Shown in pieces: positions 14,538-24,091 of a stretch of DNA of 64,000 nt. The stretch spans positions 2,294,001-2,358,000 of the forward strand of contig NZ_CP051680.1 of the NCBI RefSeq assembly GCF_012849095.1, given 5' to 3'. The translations under genes and the position numbers were made by a program. The stretch is from Cohnella herbarum (lineage in GTDB: Bacteria; Bacillota; Bacilli; Paenibacillales; Paenibacillaceae). How positions within the stretch are numbered: the first letter of the stretch is position 1; the number at the start of each line of letters is the position of its first letter. Under the pieces are notes generated by a model. The model saw only the letters and a list, made by a program, of their open reading frames with translations, was not told where the DNA came from and did no database searches.

Positions 14538-15424
14538 GCGGATTGATCCTCCTCTAGGGATTTCGGTTTCGTAATTACGATCTTATCGCCGTCAAACTCC
14601 ATCGTAGCTTTGTCGCCGATCGATAACGCCTGTAGATACTCTTTCGGAACTTGCAGCCTGCCGACCCGGTCCACGACGACGAACGCCTCATGAACTTCTT
14701 CCTGGTTCTGACCTTCGGATAAAGGCAACGATAAGTCGAGATTTGGGTTACGTTTAATGAATTCCGTACTTGTCAAACCGTCGCGGATCGCGACGACCCG
14801 GTCAACCTTGCCCGCGAGCGACAAGTCATGCGTTACGATAACGATCGTAAGGCCCAACTCTCGGTTAAACCTGCGGAAAATATCCATAATGACATCCGAC
14901 GTGCGGGAGTCGACGGATCCCGTCGGCTCATCCGCCAGCAGAAGCTGCGGGCGGTTAGCGAGCGAGATGGCGATGGCCACCCGCTGCTGCTCCCCCCCGG
15001 ATAACTGTTGGAGCTTGTTGTGCATCCGGTCTTTCAGTCCTACCCACTCCAGCAATTGCTTCGCGTAGGGCCGGTCAAGCTTGCCGGAAAACATCATCGG
15101 CATCTCGACGTTCTCGAGCGCGCTTAGGAACGGAAGCAAGTTGCGGGCGTTGTTCTGCCAGATGAATCCGACCGTATCCCGTTTGTACTTCACCAAATCC
15201 TCGTCGTTCACTTTAAGCAGATTCCAAGGACCGACTTGAACTTGACCCGCGGAAGGGCGATCAAGCCCACCAAGAATATTCAAAAGCGTCGATTTCCCGC
15301 TTCCGCTGTTGCCGATGATAGCCATCATTTCTCCGGGTTTGACGGACAAATTGAGTCCCTGAAGAGCTACGACCTCCAAGTCGTCGGCTTTGTATATTTT
15401 TACGAGACCTTCGCACGTAATCAT
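14534..15424 (-). CDS. ABC transporter ATPase (MacB/LolD type) with C-terminal AbrB-like domain
   Basis: 296 residues. Walker A GNSGSGKST (38-46), signature LSGGEQQRVAIA, Walker B LLLADEPTGSVD and the H-loop VTHD place it in the MacB/FtsE/LolD clade that powers FtsX-like permeases. After about residue 248 comes VDRVGRLQVPKEYLQAL with GDKATMEFDGDKIVI, which resembles a SpoVT/AbrB swapped-hairpin (MazE-like) domain. That is an unusual tail for an ABC ATPase and could mediate dimerisation or DNA binding. It lies 4 bases after the large permease gene and overlaps the binding-protein gene by 4. Confidence 0.85.
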   Translation of the reverse strand: MITCEGLVKIYKADDLEVVALQGLNLSVKPGEMMAIIGNSGSGKSTLLNILGGLDRPSAGQVQVGPWNLLKVNDEDLVKYKRDTVGFIWQNNARNLLPFLSALENVEMPMMFSGKLDRPYAKQLLEWVGLKDRMHNKLQQLSGGEQQRVAIAISLANRPQLLLADEPTGSVDSRTSDVIMDIFRRFNRELGLTIVIVTHDLSLAGKVDRVVAIRDGLTSTEFIKRNPNLDLSLPLSEGQNQEEVHEAFVVVDRVGRLQVPKEYLQALSIGDKATMEFDGDKIVITKPKSLEEDQSA

Positions 15425-15428
15425 GGAT

Positions 15429-18287
15429 TTATCGCTCCTCTCCGAGCTTCACGGCTTGATGAACCTTCAATCGTCTGATGTGCGTAATCAGAAGCGCAAC
15501 GCCGATCGTCATCATTACCGCGACGACGATGTACAGCCTCATCGTATCCGTCGCCTCGAACACGACGCGGAATGGCGGAACTTGATTGGCGGAATTATCC
15601 GTCGTCTGCAGGAATGGCAAGAATAGAATACTCGTGAGTTTTCCGATTCCTATCCCTAGTCCGATAGATAAGCCTGCCGTAAAGATTTGTTCTAGCAATA
15701 GCATTCCGGTTAATTGTTTACGGGATAAACCCATCGCCCGCAAAATCCCAATCTGTACAACCCTACGCGACAGGTTGAAAAACCAGAACAAGACGTAACC
15801 GGACAGTGAAACGATAATCGTTACGATGAAACCTAAGCTCAGAATCCCGAACACTCCGCCTCTGGCAGGATGTTTGCTCTGCGTGGCGAGCTCGCTTCTC
15901 ATGCTTTCAATAGAAGCAATGTCGACGCCTTTGCTCTGAAGCACCGGAACGATGTCGCCCACTTTAGCTCCGGGATCCATCTTCAACCAGACGTCGTAAG
16001 GGAGCATCGGTACTTGATCGTAGATGTAATCCAAGTTAGCGATCAGGAATGGCGTCTGATCCGGATACTGGCTAGGCCAGTAGTTCAGAACATCGAGAAT
16101 AATGAATTCGATCTGTTGTTCCTGTATGACCGTCTGAACCATGTCTCCGCGTTTGAGATCGAATTTCTTGGCCACGTTGGAGGAGATGAATGCCCCCTCC
16201 GGAACTTGACCCAGCCACTCCAGATATTTATTCGGATTCGTGGCGTACATATCTTTGCGAAGCCAGCCGACGCGGGCAAAGTCGACATTGTCGAAGCCCA
16301 TGATCGTCGCTTGACCTGCCGTCTTGCCGGAAATCGTCAGGCTGCTTTTCGTTTGCAGCACTCTGGCCGCATGCTCGACGCCCGGCAACGTACGGAAGAT
16401 CTCGAAAGGAGGTTCGTTATAGTTGAACTTCGTCGGGGTCGGACGCGATCCTTGACCGCCACCGCCACCGCCTCCTCCGGCTCCTCCGCCCGAACCGCCT
16501 CCGCCTTGCGTCGGCTTCTCGAACTCGGCTTGACCTTCCCACACCGTCTTCACGACGACGTCCGCACCGTATTTGTACATCGTCCGTTCTTCCGAATTCA
16601 ATCCGATCGTACGGGCGGCCGAAGAATTATATACGCCTAGCCCGAGCGTCAGAATGAGCAAAATCATGAGCGGATAATACGATTTGGACGAACGGGACAA
16701 TTGCGTGAGCGTGAGATAGAAAGGAACCGGTAATATCCTTTTCCAGATCAGGTTAAATAGTTTCAGCAAGAGCGGGAATAACCTCAGGAAAACAAGTCCC
16801 GCCGCGAAAATACTAATAGCCGGAACGAAGAACAGGAACGGCTGAACGTTCAATTGATCGGTTGTCATGCCGGTTTTGAACGAGACCATCTGACGTTCGT
16901 TAAACAAATACCAGCCGTAGCCGGCAACTCCTAGCAGCAATACGTCCAGGAACCATTTTTGCCAGAACGGTTTGCGATCTCCCCTGGCCATCTGCCGCTT
17001 GTAATCGACAATAGATGTCCGGGTAAATACGAGCGCCGGAATGACCGTTGCCGCGATCGCAACGAGCACCGCAGCTACTCCGGCCAGAACGCCGTCGCTC
17101 GAGAAACCGACCGGAATCGCTTCGCGATCGACGAATTCCAAGAAGCCGCTTGCCGAACCTATACTCTTGGCCATGAACCAGCCGAAGAGTGGTCCGATCA
17201 TCAAGGCAACGAGCCCAAGCAAAGCTCCTTCTAAGAGGAAGAGCATGAAAACCTGCCTCGTGCTCGCTCCGCGGCTTCGAATTACCGCGATATCTGAGCG
17301 TTGCTTCTCTAGCGCTTGCTGGGTGTTCATCGTGATGAAGTAGAATACCATCGCGATCATCGGCGCCGCCAACGTAAACAGCATCGTCTGCAACTGTATG
17401 CTGTCGCGGCGGAAATCGGTTAGCATGTCGGCGAAGCTAAGCTCAAGAGAAGTATCTTTCAGCTTCTTGTAAACTTCGATGTCGATGCGATTAATTTTGC
17501 TTGTGAGCGGCGAAAGCTGACTCGTCTTGATTTCCCGCAGATCGTACGCGGAATACCATCCTGCCATCTGAATCGGAATTTTCTGCTTTCCGGCCAAATC
17601 CTCGAGGAAAGCCGGTTCCGCGATGTACAGGTTGTTCATGAGCCCTTCCATGCCTTGGTACCAATAAGCGCTTGCTTCGTCCGCCGGCTTAAAGGATCCA
17701 ACGATCTGAACCCGCAGAGTCAGATTCAGCCCTCCCGAAATCGGATAGAGCAGTACGTCGCCGACATGCAGGTCGTTGCGGAACATCGCCTCTTCCATCA
17801 TGACGGCTTGCAAGGTGCCATCCGATTCCGCGCGGTCCGCGAACCATTTGCCTCCAGCCATTTCCACCTGCTCTTTCAAACCGCCGAAAGAGGCGATCGT
17901 CAGCTTACGAGTGCGGCTGGCGTCCACTTTGGTCGGGTCCTCAGGCGAAACTTCCCCGCTGCGGAGCATCATGCTGCGTTGTTCGACATCCACGGGAAAT
18001 CCGATACTCGACTTCACGTCTTCCCGAATATACTTGTCGACGTTACCGAAGCCTTCCATATCCGTCTTGCCGTCCGTTGATTGATATCGTATCAACATCG
18101 AACCTGCCGGCAAGCCTTCACTGTTATCTTGAAGCGACTGGGAAACGACTCGCTTGAGCGCTCCGTCCGCGTACATCGGAATGCTCGTCGTGAACGCAAC
18201 GGCTACGAACAATCCGGCAAGCGTGCTAAGCGTCATCCAGCGCGTGTTCCACATTTTGCGAAAGAGAAACCGAATGAGTGCGTTCAT
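15429..18287 (-). CDS. Large FtsX-like ABC permease
   Basis: 952 residues. The N-terminal membrane helix (about 15-38) is followed by an extracellular MacB-like domain. A first FtsX core has several helices (MLFTLAAPMIAMVFYFITMN, FMLFLLEGALLGLVALMIG and onward), then a second soluble domain, and a second FtsX core at the C-terminus (SLGFIVTIIVSLSGYVLFWF, LSRKQLTGMLLLEQIFTAGL). This is the long duplicated permease form. A Gly-rich run (about residues 600-620, GGGGSGGGAGGGGGGGG) forms a flexible linker in the second extracellular domain. Neighbours supply two ATPases and an adaptor; it probably moves a hydrophobic compound, peptide or lipoprotein outward, or transmits force as MacB does. Confidence 0.85.
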   Translation of the reverse strand: MNALIRFLFRKMWNTRWMTLSTLAGLFVAVAFTTSIPMYADGALKRVVSQSLQDNSEGLPAGSMLIRYQSTDGKTDMEGFGNVDKYIREDVKSSIGFPVDVEQRSMMLRSGEVSPEDPTKVDASRTRKLTIASFGGLKEQVEMAGGKWFADRAESDGTLQAVMMEEAMFRNDLHVGDVLLYPISGGLNLTLRVQIVGSFKPADEASAYWYQGMEGLMNNLYIAEPAFLEDLAGKQKIPIQMAGWYSAYDLREIKTSQLSPLTSKINRIDIEVYKKLKDTSLELSFADMLTDFRRDSIQLQTMLFTLAAPMIAMVFYFITMNTQQALEKQRSDIAVIRSRGASTRQVFMLFLLEGALLGLVALMIGPLFGWFMAKSIGSASGFLEFVDREAIPVGFSSDGVLAGVAAVLVAIAATVIPALVFTRTSIVDYKRQMARGDRKPFWQKWFLDVLLLGVAGYGWYLFNERQMVSFKTGMTTDQLNVQPFLFFVPAISIFAAGLVFLRLFPLLLKLFNLIWKRILPVPFYLTLTQLSRSSKSYYPLMILLILTLGLGVYNSSAARTIGLNSEERTMYKYGADVVVKTVWEGQAEFEKPTQGGGGSGGGAGGGGGGGGQGSRPTPTKFNYNEPPFEIFRTLPGVEHAARVLQTKSSLTISGKTAGQATIMGFDNVDFARVGWLRKDMYATNPNKYLEWLGQVPEGAFISSNVAKKFDLKRGDMVQTVIQEQQIEFIILDVLNYWPSQYPDQTPFLIANLDYIYDQVPMLPYDVWLKMDPGAKVGDIVPVLQSKGVDIASIESMRSELATQSKHPARGGVFGILSLGFIVTIIVSLSGYVLFWFFNLSRRVVQIGILRAMGLSRKQLTGMLLLEQIFTAGLSIGLGIGIGKLTSILFLPFLQTTDNSANQVPPFRVVFEATDTMRLYIVVAVMMTIGVALLITHIRRLKVHQAVKLGEER

Positions 18288-18290
18288 CGC

Positions 18291-19382
18291 TTACCGCCCT
18301 ACGACTTTCTGTCCCGGCGTCAATCCGTTCAAAATCTCCGCATCGGTAGACGTTTGTTGTCCTACCTCCACGTCCACTTCGCGTTTGCTGCCATCCTCCT
18401 CGACGACTTGAACGTAAGTGCGCGCGCCGATCGTCCGAAGAGCCGCCAGCGGAATGACCGTCGCGTTTTCCTTGCGATTGACGATAACGGCTACGGATAA
18501 CGGAGTTCCTCTTAAGACCGTTTTCGGCAATTTGTCTACCTGAACCAAGAGGAAGTCATTCAGGCTCTGAACTTTGTTGCCGCCGTTCTGATTATTCTCC
18601 GTGGAAGGGATCGGCAACTGCTTGATCTTGCCTACTAACTGCCCCGAATTGTTGATATCGACGCGAACTTCCATGCCGACGGCTACCCTTTCGAGATCGT
18701 CCTTGCTTAACTCGGCCGCAATGACCAAGCTGCTCGGATTGGCGATTACGCTGATCGTATCATAAGCTTTGATCTGGTCGCCTTCTTGCACGGCTACGGA
18801 AACGATCGTTCCGGCGAACGGAGCGGTCAGCACCGCTTTATTAATTTCTTCTTGCTTATCCACCAATGCTTGACGGGATTCCTCGAAATTGAGCATTTGC
18901 GTCTCGAACTCGATCGCATCCATCGTGTCCTTCTCGCGAAGCAATTTCTTCATATCCAATTCGCTCCGCTTAAACGCCAACGATTCTTTGTTTAACGACT
19001 TCTTCAGATCGTCGACATCCAGCTCGGCAATCGTTTGTCCCGCTTCTACTTTGTCGCCGGACTGTATGTATATTTTCTTAACGCGTTTGCCTTCCAAAGT
19101 AAAATATAATTGCTGTTCTTGCGTCGACATGACCCTCCCGGAACCTTGGGCCGTCGTCTCCAACGTCTTCGTCTCTACTGCATAATGCGGTTTTTCCGAA
19201 ATTTTCGGTAGCGTGATCGCCGACAAATCCTCTTCCTCGGGCTCGCTCGGAAGCAAGCTGCATCCTGTTATTGCCATCGAAAGAGCTAATGCCGCTATGG
19301 CTCCAGCGCTCTTACGGCTCCTTCGTTGGATTGCATTGCGTTTACTTGTCGACGAATACGCCGTCCACCATTTCATAGACAT
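18291..19382 (-). CDS. HlyD/MacA-like efflux adaptor lipoprotein
   Basis: 363 residues. ATG 19382 lies inside the end of the upstream ATPase gene but has GGAGGT 8 bases before it, so a 41-base overlap looks real. Lipobox-like LALSMAITGC, then the biotinyl-lipoyl half QSGDKVEAGQTIAELDVDDL, a coiled-coil hairpin (KKSLNKESLAFKRSELDMKK ... DKQEEINK), the second lipoyl half APFAGTIVSVAVQEGDQIKA, and a beta-barrel. It would link the permease to the envelope on the outer face of the membrane. In a Gram-positive cell such adaptors work without an outer-membrane channel. Confidence 0.9.
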   Translation of the reverse strand: MSMKWWTAYSSTSKRNAIQRRSRKSAGAIAALALSMAITGCSLLPSEPEEEDLSAITLPKISEKPHYAVETKTLETTAQGSGRVMSTQEQQLYFTLEGKRVKKIYIQSGDKVEAGQTIAELDVDDLKKSLNKESLAFKRSELDMKKLLREKDTMDAIEFETQMLNFEESRQALVDKQEEINKAVLTAPFAGTIVSVAVQEGDQIKAYDTISVIANPSSLVIAAELSKDDLERVAVGMEVRVDINNSGQLVGKIKQLPIPSTENNQNGGNKVQSLNDFLLVQVDKLPKTVLRGTPLSVAVIVNRKENATVIPLAALRTIGARTYVQVVEEDGSKREVDVEVGQQTSTDAEILNGLTPGQKVVGR

Positions 19383-20130
19383 GGTCTGCTACCTCCATAA
19401 TTGTAGGATCGTGTGTCGTCATGCAGATGGATACGTTCTCCGTCGCCACGATCTCCTTGAATACTTGCATAACTTGCGCGGCCATCTGACTGTCCAATTC
19501 CGCCGTCGGCTCATCCGCTAACAGCAAGCTTGGCTTGTGCGCTATCGCTTTGGCGATCGCTACCCGTTGCTGCTCTCCGCCCGATAATTCGTAAGGACGG
19601 TGATGCATCCTCTTCGACAGGCCAACCAGATCGAGGCAGGAAACGATTCTCGCTTTCCACTCGGCCCGAGGAACATTCGCCATTCGGAGCGATAACTCGA
19701 CATTCTCGTAAGCGGATAATAATGGCATCAAGGCATACGCTTGGAAAATAAACCCGATATCCTTGCGACGCACCTCCGTGCGCTTGTCGTCATCCCACTT
19801 GTGGAACGGGCGATCCTTGAAAAAAATTTCGCCTTCGGTCGGCGTATCCAACCCTCCCATTAAATTCATCAGAGTTGTTTTGCCAGAACCCGAGCGCCCC
19901 CTAAGCATAACCAGCTGCGAGGGTTGCAAACTTAGATTAATCCCCTTTAATACGCGAATTTTCTGGCTGCCGACGTCGAATGACCGTTCTACGTTCCTAA
20001 CGGTCAGCAGCGGTTCCCCCGCAACGATCTTGCTTGCGGATTCTTTGGCCGGAGCCGATTCTTGCGCCGGAGCTTCCGTTTGTTCGCCAGCCTTCTCCGC
20101 TGTGGAACCTCGGCTCAACCATGACAGCAT
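19342..20130 (-). CDS. ABC transporter ATPase (MacB/LolD type), first gene of cluster
   Basis: 262 residues. After an Ala/Glu-rich N-terminal extension (about 1-38) come VRNVERSFDVGSQKIRVLKG, Walker A GRSGSGKTT, signature LSGGEQQRVAIAKA, Walker B LLLADEPTAELD and H-loop TTHDPTI. The set LolD-like ATPase, adaptor, FtsX permease, second ATPase, solute-binding lipoprotein is one operon with overlapping or 3-4-base junctions. A TATAAT at 20167-20162 (minus) is a possible -10; its -35 is weak. Confidence 0.9.
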   Translation of the reverse strand: MLSWLSRGSTAEKAGEQTEAPAQESAPAKESASKIVAGEPLLTVRNVERSFDVGSQKIRVLKGINLSLQPSQLVMLRGRSGSGKTTLMNLMGGLDTPTEGEIFFKDRPFHKWDDDKRTEVRRKDIGFIFQAYALMPLLSAYENVELSLRMANVPRAEWKARIVSCLDLVGLSKRMHHRPYELSGGEQQRVAIAKAIAHKPSLLLADEPTAELDSQMAAQVMQVFKEIVATENVSICMTTHDPTIMEVADHVYEMVDGVFVDK

Positions 20131-20364
20131 ACCATTTCCTCCCTTACCAAACTCTTCAATGATTATAACGACGCTTCTATCTGAAAAGTTACTGAAAAAA
20201 TTAAATCTTTATCATTTTTTTAGGAGAAAAAACATTAACCGTGTGGAATCCCTCTCGACGGCATTCGACTTTTCATCATTTTTTCGCTCAACCCTTTATA
20301 AGCAACGTCATTTTTGTGTATTATTAGAGGATATAACTTGTTAGTGTGAGAAAGGTTGATCCGC

Positions 20365-22017
20365 ATGGATACTAAGACGTCGTCATCGAACTTTATCAAA
20401 AACATCGTGGCAGAGGATCTCGCTTCGGGGAAAGTCAAAGAAGTCGTAACCCGCTTCCCTCCCGAACCGAACGGTTACCTGCATATCGGGCATGCAAAGT
20501 CCATTTGCCTTAATTTCGAGCTCGCGGACGAATTCAAGGGAAGAACGAACCTGAGATTCGACGATACCAATCCCGTTAAAGAAGACGTGGAGTATGTGGA
20601 ATCCATTAAGGAAGACGTAGAATGGCTCGGCTTCCAATGGGACGGTTTGTTCTTCGCTTCCGATTATTTCGGGGAAATGTACGAAAGAGCGCTCGTTCTT
20701 ATTCGCAAGGGTCTGGCATTCGTAGACGACCAAACCGCGGATCAAATTCGGGAGACGAGAGGAACGCTGACCGCTCCCGGACAAGAAAGTCCTTACCGCA
20801 ATCGGTCGGTTGAGGAAAATTTGGATTTGTTCCGCCGGATGAAGGACGGGGAATTCTCGGACGGTCAGAAGGTGTTGCGCGCCAAGATCGAAATGGCTTC
20901 GCCGAACGTCAATTTGCGGGATCCGATTCTGTACCGGGTCGTTCATGCCCATCACCATAATACCGGGGATCAATGGTGCATTTATCCGATGTATGCATTC
21001 GCGCATCCGCTCGAGGATGCTATCGAAGGCGTCACCCACTCGATTTGTACGCTGGAGTTCGAGGATCAACGCCCTTTCTACGATTGGGTCGTACGCGAAT
21101 GCGAAATGAAGTGGGTCCCCCATCAATATGAGTTCGCCCGCTTGAACTTAACGAATACCGTCATGAGCAAAAGAAAGCTGAAGCAGCTCGTAGACGAGAA
21201 AGCCGTTGACGGCTGGGACGATCCGCGCATGCCGACGATCTCCGGACTGCGCCGCAAAGGCTATACGCCCGAAGCGATCCGCGCGTTCTGCCGCGAGATC
21301 GGCGTAGCTAAAAGCTACGGAATCGTCGACGAGAGAATGTTGGAGCATTTTATCCGCGAGGATCTCAAACTGAAGGCGCTTCGTACGATGGCCGTATTGC
21401 AGCCGCTGAAAGTCGTCATCACGAACTATCCCGAAGGTCAGACGGAATGGCTGGATGCCGAGAACAACTCTGAGAATCCGGACATGGGTCATCGGCAGAT
21501 TCCGTTTTCTAGAGAGATATACATCGAAAGAGACGATTTCATGGACAATCCGCCGCCAAAATATTTCCGTCTGTTCCCTGGAAACGAAGTTCGTCTGAAA
21601 CACGCATACTTCATTAAATGCGAGGAAGTCATCCATGACGCGGATGGCAATGCGATCGAACTGCGTTGCACTTACGATCCGGAAACGAAGAGCGGTTCAG
21701 GATTTACCGGCCGCAAAGTGAAAGGCACGATTCACTGGGTCGAAGCTACTCATGCCGTTCCCTCCCAATTCCGCCTGTACGAGCCGCTCATAACCGATGA
21801 AGAGGAAGAGGACGGACAATCGTTCCTTGACCATCTGAACCCGAATTCATTGGAAGTATTGGAAGGCTTCGTGGAACAAGGGATGAAGGATTCCGCCGGC
21901 GGAGATAAGTTCCAATTTTTCCGTCACGGTTACTTTAACGTAGACCCTAAAGATTCAACTGCGGGTCATCCGGTTTTTAATCGTATCGTTTCGTTAAAAA
22001 GTTCTTTCGAAGTATAA
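20365..22017 (+). CDS. glnS: Glutaminyl-tRNA synthetase
   Basis: 550 residues from ATG 20365; GAAAGG lies 9 bases before it and an in-frame TTG at 20356 has none. Class I motifs: [15 protein letters not shown] (HIGH) near residue 33-47 and VMSKRK (KMSKS loop), with the GlnRS insert [20 protein letters not shown]. The C-terminus ([13 protein letters not shown] ... [10 protein letters not shown]) is the anticodon-binding barrel; no YqeY extension. It charges tRNA-Gln directly, which most Bacillota do instead through GluRS and GatCAB, so this gene is likely an ancient transfer. The region 20131-20364 has no gene. Confidence 0.95.
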   Translation: MDTKTSSSNFIKNIVAEDLASGKVKEVVTRFPPEPNGYLHIGHAKSICLNFELADEFKGRTNLRFDDTNPVKEDVEYVESIKEDVEWLGFQWDGLFFASDYFGEMYERALVLIRKGLAFVDDQTADQIRETRGTLTAPGQESPYRNRSVEENLDLFRRMKDGEFSDGQKVLRAKIEMASPNVNLRDPILYRVVHAHHHNTGDQWCIYPMYAFAHPLEDAIEGVTHSICTLEFEDQRPFYDWVVRECEMKWVPHQYEFARLNLTNTVMSKRKLKQLVDEKAVDGWDDPRMPTISGLRRKGYTPEAIRAFCREIGVAKSYGIVDERMLEHFIREDLKLKALRTMAVLQPLKVVITNYPEGQTEWLDAENNSENPDMGHRQIPFSREIYIERDDFMDNPPPKYFRLFPGNEVRLKHAYFIKCEEVIHDADGNAIELRCTYDPETKSGSGFTGRKVKGTIHWVEATHAVPSQFRLYEPLITDEEEEDGQSFLDHLNPNSLEVLEGFVEQGMKDSAGGDKFQFFRHGYFNVDPKDSTAGHPVFNRIVSLKSSFEV

Positions 22018-22030
22018 TTCATGTAAATGT

Positions 22031-22069
22031 GCTCCTGCCGCCCCGTTAGGGAAAGCGCAGGAGCCTTTT
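22031..22069 (+). terminator. Terminator of glnS
   Basis: GCTCCTGC (22031-22038) pairs with GCAGGAGC (22057-22064), followed by CTTTTGCTT. Confidence 0.8.
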
Positions 22070-22094
22070 GCTTAGGAGGAAGGTTCGCCGTATC

Positions 22095-23402
22095 ATGAGA
22101 ACGATTTTAGCTCGACCGATATGTATCGTCGTCGTTTGTTTGTTTCTATCCCTACTCTTCGTGGGATGCTCGGCAAATTCAACTCCAGAGCCATCCGAAA
22201 CTTCGTCCCCATCGGTCATGCCAACGCCTAGCGGCGAACAGCCTGTCGAATCCGCTACCCCTTCGCCATCTCAATTGCCTTCGCCTTCTTCGACAACCGA
22301 TACGGATCCGATTAAGGAAACGATAAGCCGCCTAACGCTGGAACAAAAAGTCGGCCAAATGATACTCGCGGGCATCGACGGAACGGCAATCGATTCGTCC
22401 ATGAAGAAAATGATTGCTGAGCAGCATGTCGGAGGCATCATTCTCTACAAAAACAATTTTTCCGATCTTGAAGGTTCCGCCAAGCTTGTTAACGATCTGA
22501 AGAAAGCGAATGCCGTCAATCCCTTGCCTATCTTCATGAGCGTCGATCAAGAGGGCGGCAAGGTCAGCAGACTTCCCAAAGATTTCGTGGCTATGCCCGA
22601 TGCCGCTAAAGTTGGACGTACAGGAAATCCGGAACTTGCTAAGGAAATGGGCTCTTTACTGTCCCAAGAGCTTAACCTCATGGGCTTTAACGTGGACTTC
22701 GCTCCCGTACTCGACATTAACAGCAATCCCAAAAATCCGGTTATCGGAAGCAGATCGTTCGGCGATAACGCTACACTCGTAACGGACATGGGGATTGCCG
22801 CCATGAAGGGGTTGCAAGAGGGTGGAACGATCGCCGTGGTCAAACATTTTCCGGGGCATGGCGATACTTCCGTCGATTCGCACCTTGAATTGCCCGTCGT
22901 CCGTAAGACGACCGAACAACTTGAAGCAATGGAATGGGTTCCATTCCGAAAAGCAATCGAGGAAGATGCGGCTGCCGTCATGGTCGCTCACATCCTCTTC
23001 CCTCTTATTGATCCCGATGCGCCAGCCTCCTTTTCCAAGATCATTATCGGCGAACAGCTTCGCGGCACTCTTGGTTATGACGGGGTAGTCATTACGGACG
23101 ACATGACGATGGGCGCCATCTCCGATCACTACGGTATCGCCGATGCAGCCGTCAAGTCGGTAGAAGCGGGAAGCGATATTCTTCTTGTCGCCCATGGGTA
23201 CGATGTAGCCAAGCAAGTCTACGATAAGTTGCTGCAAGCCGTGAAATCCGGAAAAATCGAAGAGTCGCGCATCGACGAAAGCGTTCGCCGCATACTCGTC
23301 CTGAAAAGCAAATATCAAGTTTCCGACGAGCCTGTCCCCACTCCGTCGATTGACGATTTGCCCAACGATGAAATCCGACAATGGCTCGCTCGCCTGAAGT
23401 AA
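22095..23402 (+). CDS. nagZ: Beta-N-acetylhexosaminidase lipoprotein (GH3, NagZ type)
   Basis: 435 residues from ATG 22095 behind AGGAGGAAGG. Lipobox FLSLLFVGC, a Pro/Ser/Thr linker, then the GH3 barrel: LEQKVGQMILAGIDG, MSVDQEGGKVSRLP, NVDFAPVLDI, GSRSFGD, the catalytic-loop motif VVKHFPGHGDTSVDSH, VMVAHI, and the nucleophile region VVITDDMTMGAISDHYG. Such exported NagZ proteins remove N-acetylglucosamine from peptidoglycan fragments during wall recycling. The C-terminus ends soon after the GH3 barrel, so no second domain. Monocistronic. Confidence 0.9.
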   Translation: MRTILARPICIVVVCLFLSLLFVGCSANSTPEPSETSSPSVMPTPSGEQPVESATPSPSQLPSPSSTTDTDPIKETISRLTLEQKVGQMILAGIDGTAIDSSMKKMIAEQHVGGIILYKNNFSDLEGSAKLVNDLKKANAVNPLPIFMSVDQEGGKVSRLPKDFVAMPDAAKVGRTGNPELAKEMGSLLSQELNLMGFNVDFAPVLDINSNPKNPVIGSRSFGDNATLVTDMGIAAMKGLQEGGTIAVVKHFPGHGDTSVDSHLELPVVRKTTEQLEAMEWVPFRKAIEEDAAAVMVAHILFPLIDPDAPASFSKIIIGEQLRGTLGYDGVVITDDMTMGAISDHYGIADAAVKSVEAGSDILLVAHGYDVAKQVYDKLLQAVKSGKIEESRIDESVRRILVLKSKYQVSDEPVPTPSIDDLPNDEIRQWLARLK

Positions 23403-23427
23403 ATCATCGCACGTGGTATTAGCACAA

Positions 23428-23490
23428 ATAAGGACCGATAAGGGCCGAGACGTCTTTCGCCTCAGCCCTTATCGGTCCTTATTTTATTTC
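23428..23490 (+). terminator. Terminator of the NagZ-like gene
   Basis: The 16-base arm starting AAGGACCGATAAGG (23430-23445) pairs with 23465-23480, followed by ATTTTATTTC. Confidence 0.9.
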
Positions 23491-23501
23491 CGTCGCTACT
23501 T

Positions 23502-23754
23502 CCATTATCCCTCTCGCTCAGTAGGTCCGCCCATCCGCCTCACTAGCACTGTGCGCCTCCCCTACGTCCATTATCCCTTTCACTCAGTAAACCCAATTTA
23601 GTCTCGATCGTAACGCCTATCACCATTATCCGTCTCGCTCAGTAAGCTCTTCCTACTAACACCGTGCGATTCTCTTCTGCCATTATCCCCTTCATTCAGT
23701 AAATCCAATATTCCCTCGAGTGTACTGCCTCTGGCCATTATCCCTCTCGCTCAG
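23502..23754 (-). repeat. Array of five copies of the 20-bp dispersed repeat, minus orientation
   Basis: Copies of CCATTATCCCTCTCGCTCAG begin near 23502, 23569, 23622, 23680 and 23734. On the minus strand this is CTGAGCGARAGGGATAATGG. Spacers of roughly 35-45 bases differ from one another. No gene or promoter is seen in the array. It lies after the nagZ terminator. Confidence 0.85.
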
Positions 23755-23825
23755 GTTACAATTAAGTAAGTAGAGATACAACACGTAGAGGAATTCCAAT
23801 CCAGATCACAACATAATAATCGCAA

Positions 23826-24077
23826 CTGATCAAAGGGGATAATGGCGATAGCGAGTTACTGCCAGCAAACACCAAATCGGTTCCTGATCGAATGGGATAA
23901 TGGCTATAGTGAGTTACTGCTCGCAAACACGAGATCGGCTCCTGATCGAACGGGATAATGGCGATAGCGAGTTACTGCCAGCAAACACCAAATCGGCTCC
24001 TGATCGAACGGGATAATGGCGATAGCGAGTTACTGCCTGCAAACTCGAGATCGGTTCCTGATCGAACGGGATAATGG
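23826..24077 (+). repeat. 58-bp tandem repeat array carrying the same 20-bp motif, plus orientation
   Basis: CTGATCGAACGGGATAATGG and close variants begin at 23826, 23884, 23942, 24000 and 24058: an exact 58-base period with only a few substitutions per unit. The unit continues CGATAGCGAGTTACTGCC. Orientation is opposite to the array at 23502-23754, with about 70 unrelated bases between them. The last copy ends 14 bases before the stop of the ABC-2 permease gene, which has no terminator of its own. Confidence 0.9.
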
Positions 24078-24091
24078 CGATAGCGAGTAAA

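Noticed and set aside
15870..16640. Plus-strand open frames opposite the ABC cluster
   Set aside because: Composition-driven shadows rich in Arg/His; the minus-strand genes are clearly real.
23826..24077. CRISPR array
   Set aside because: Period is regular, but the whole 58-base unit is conserved, not a repeat with unique spacers, and no cas gene is near.
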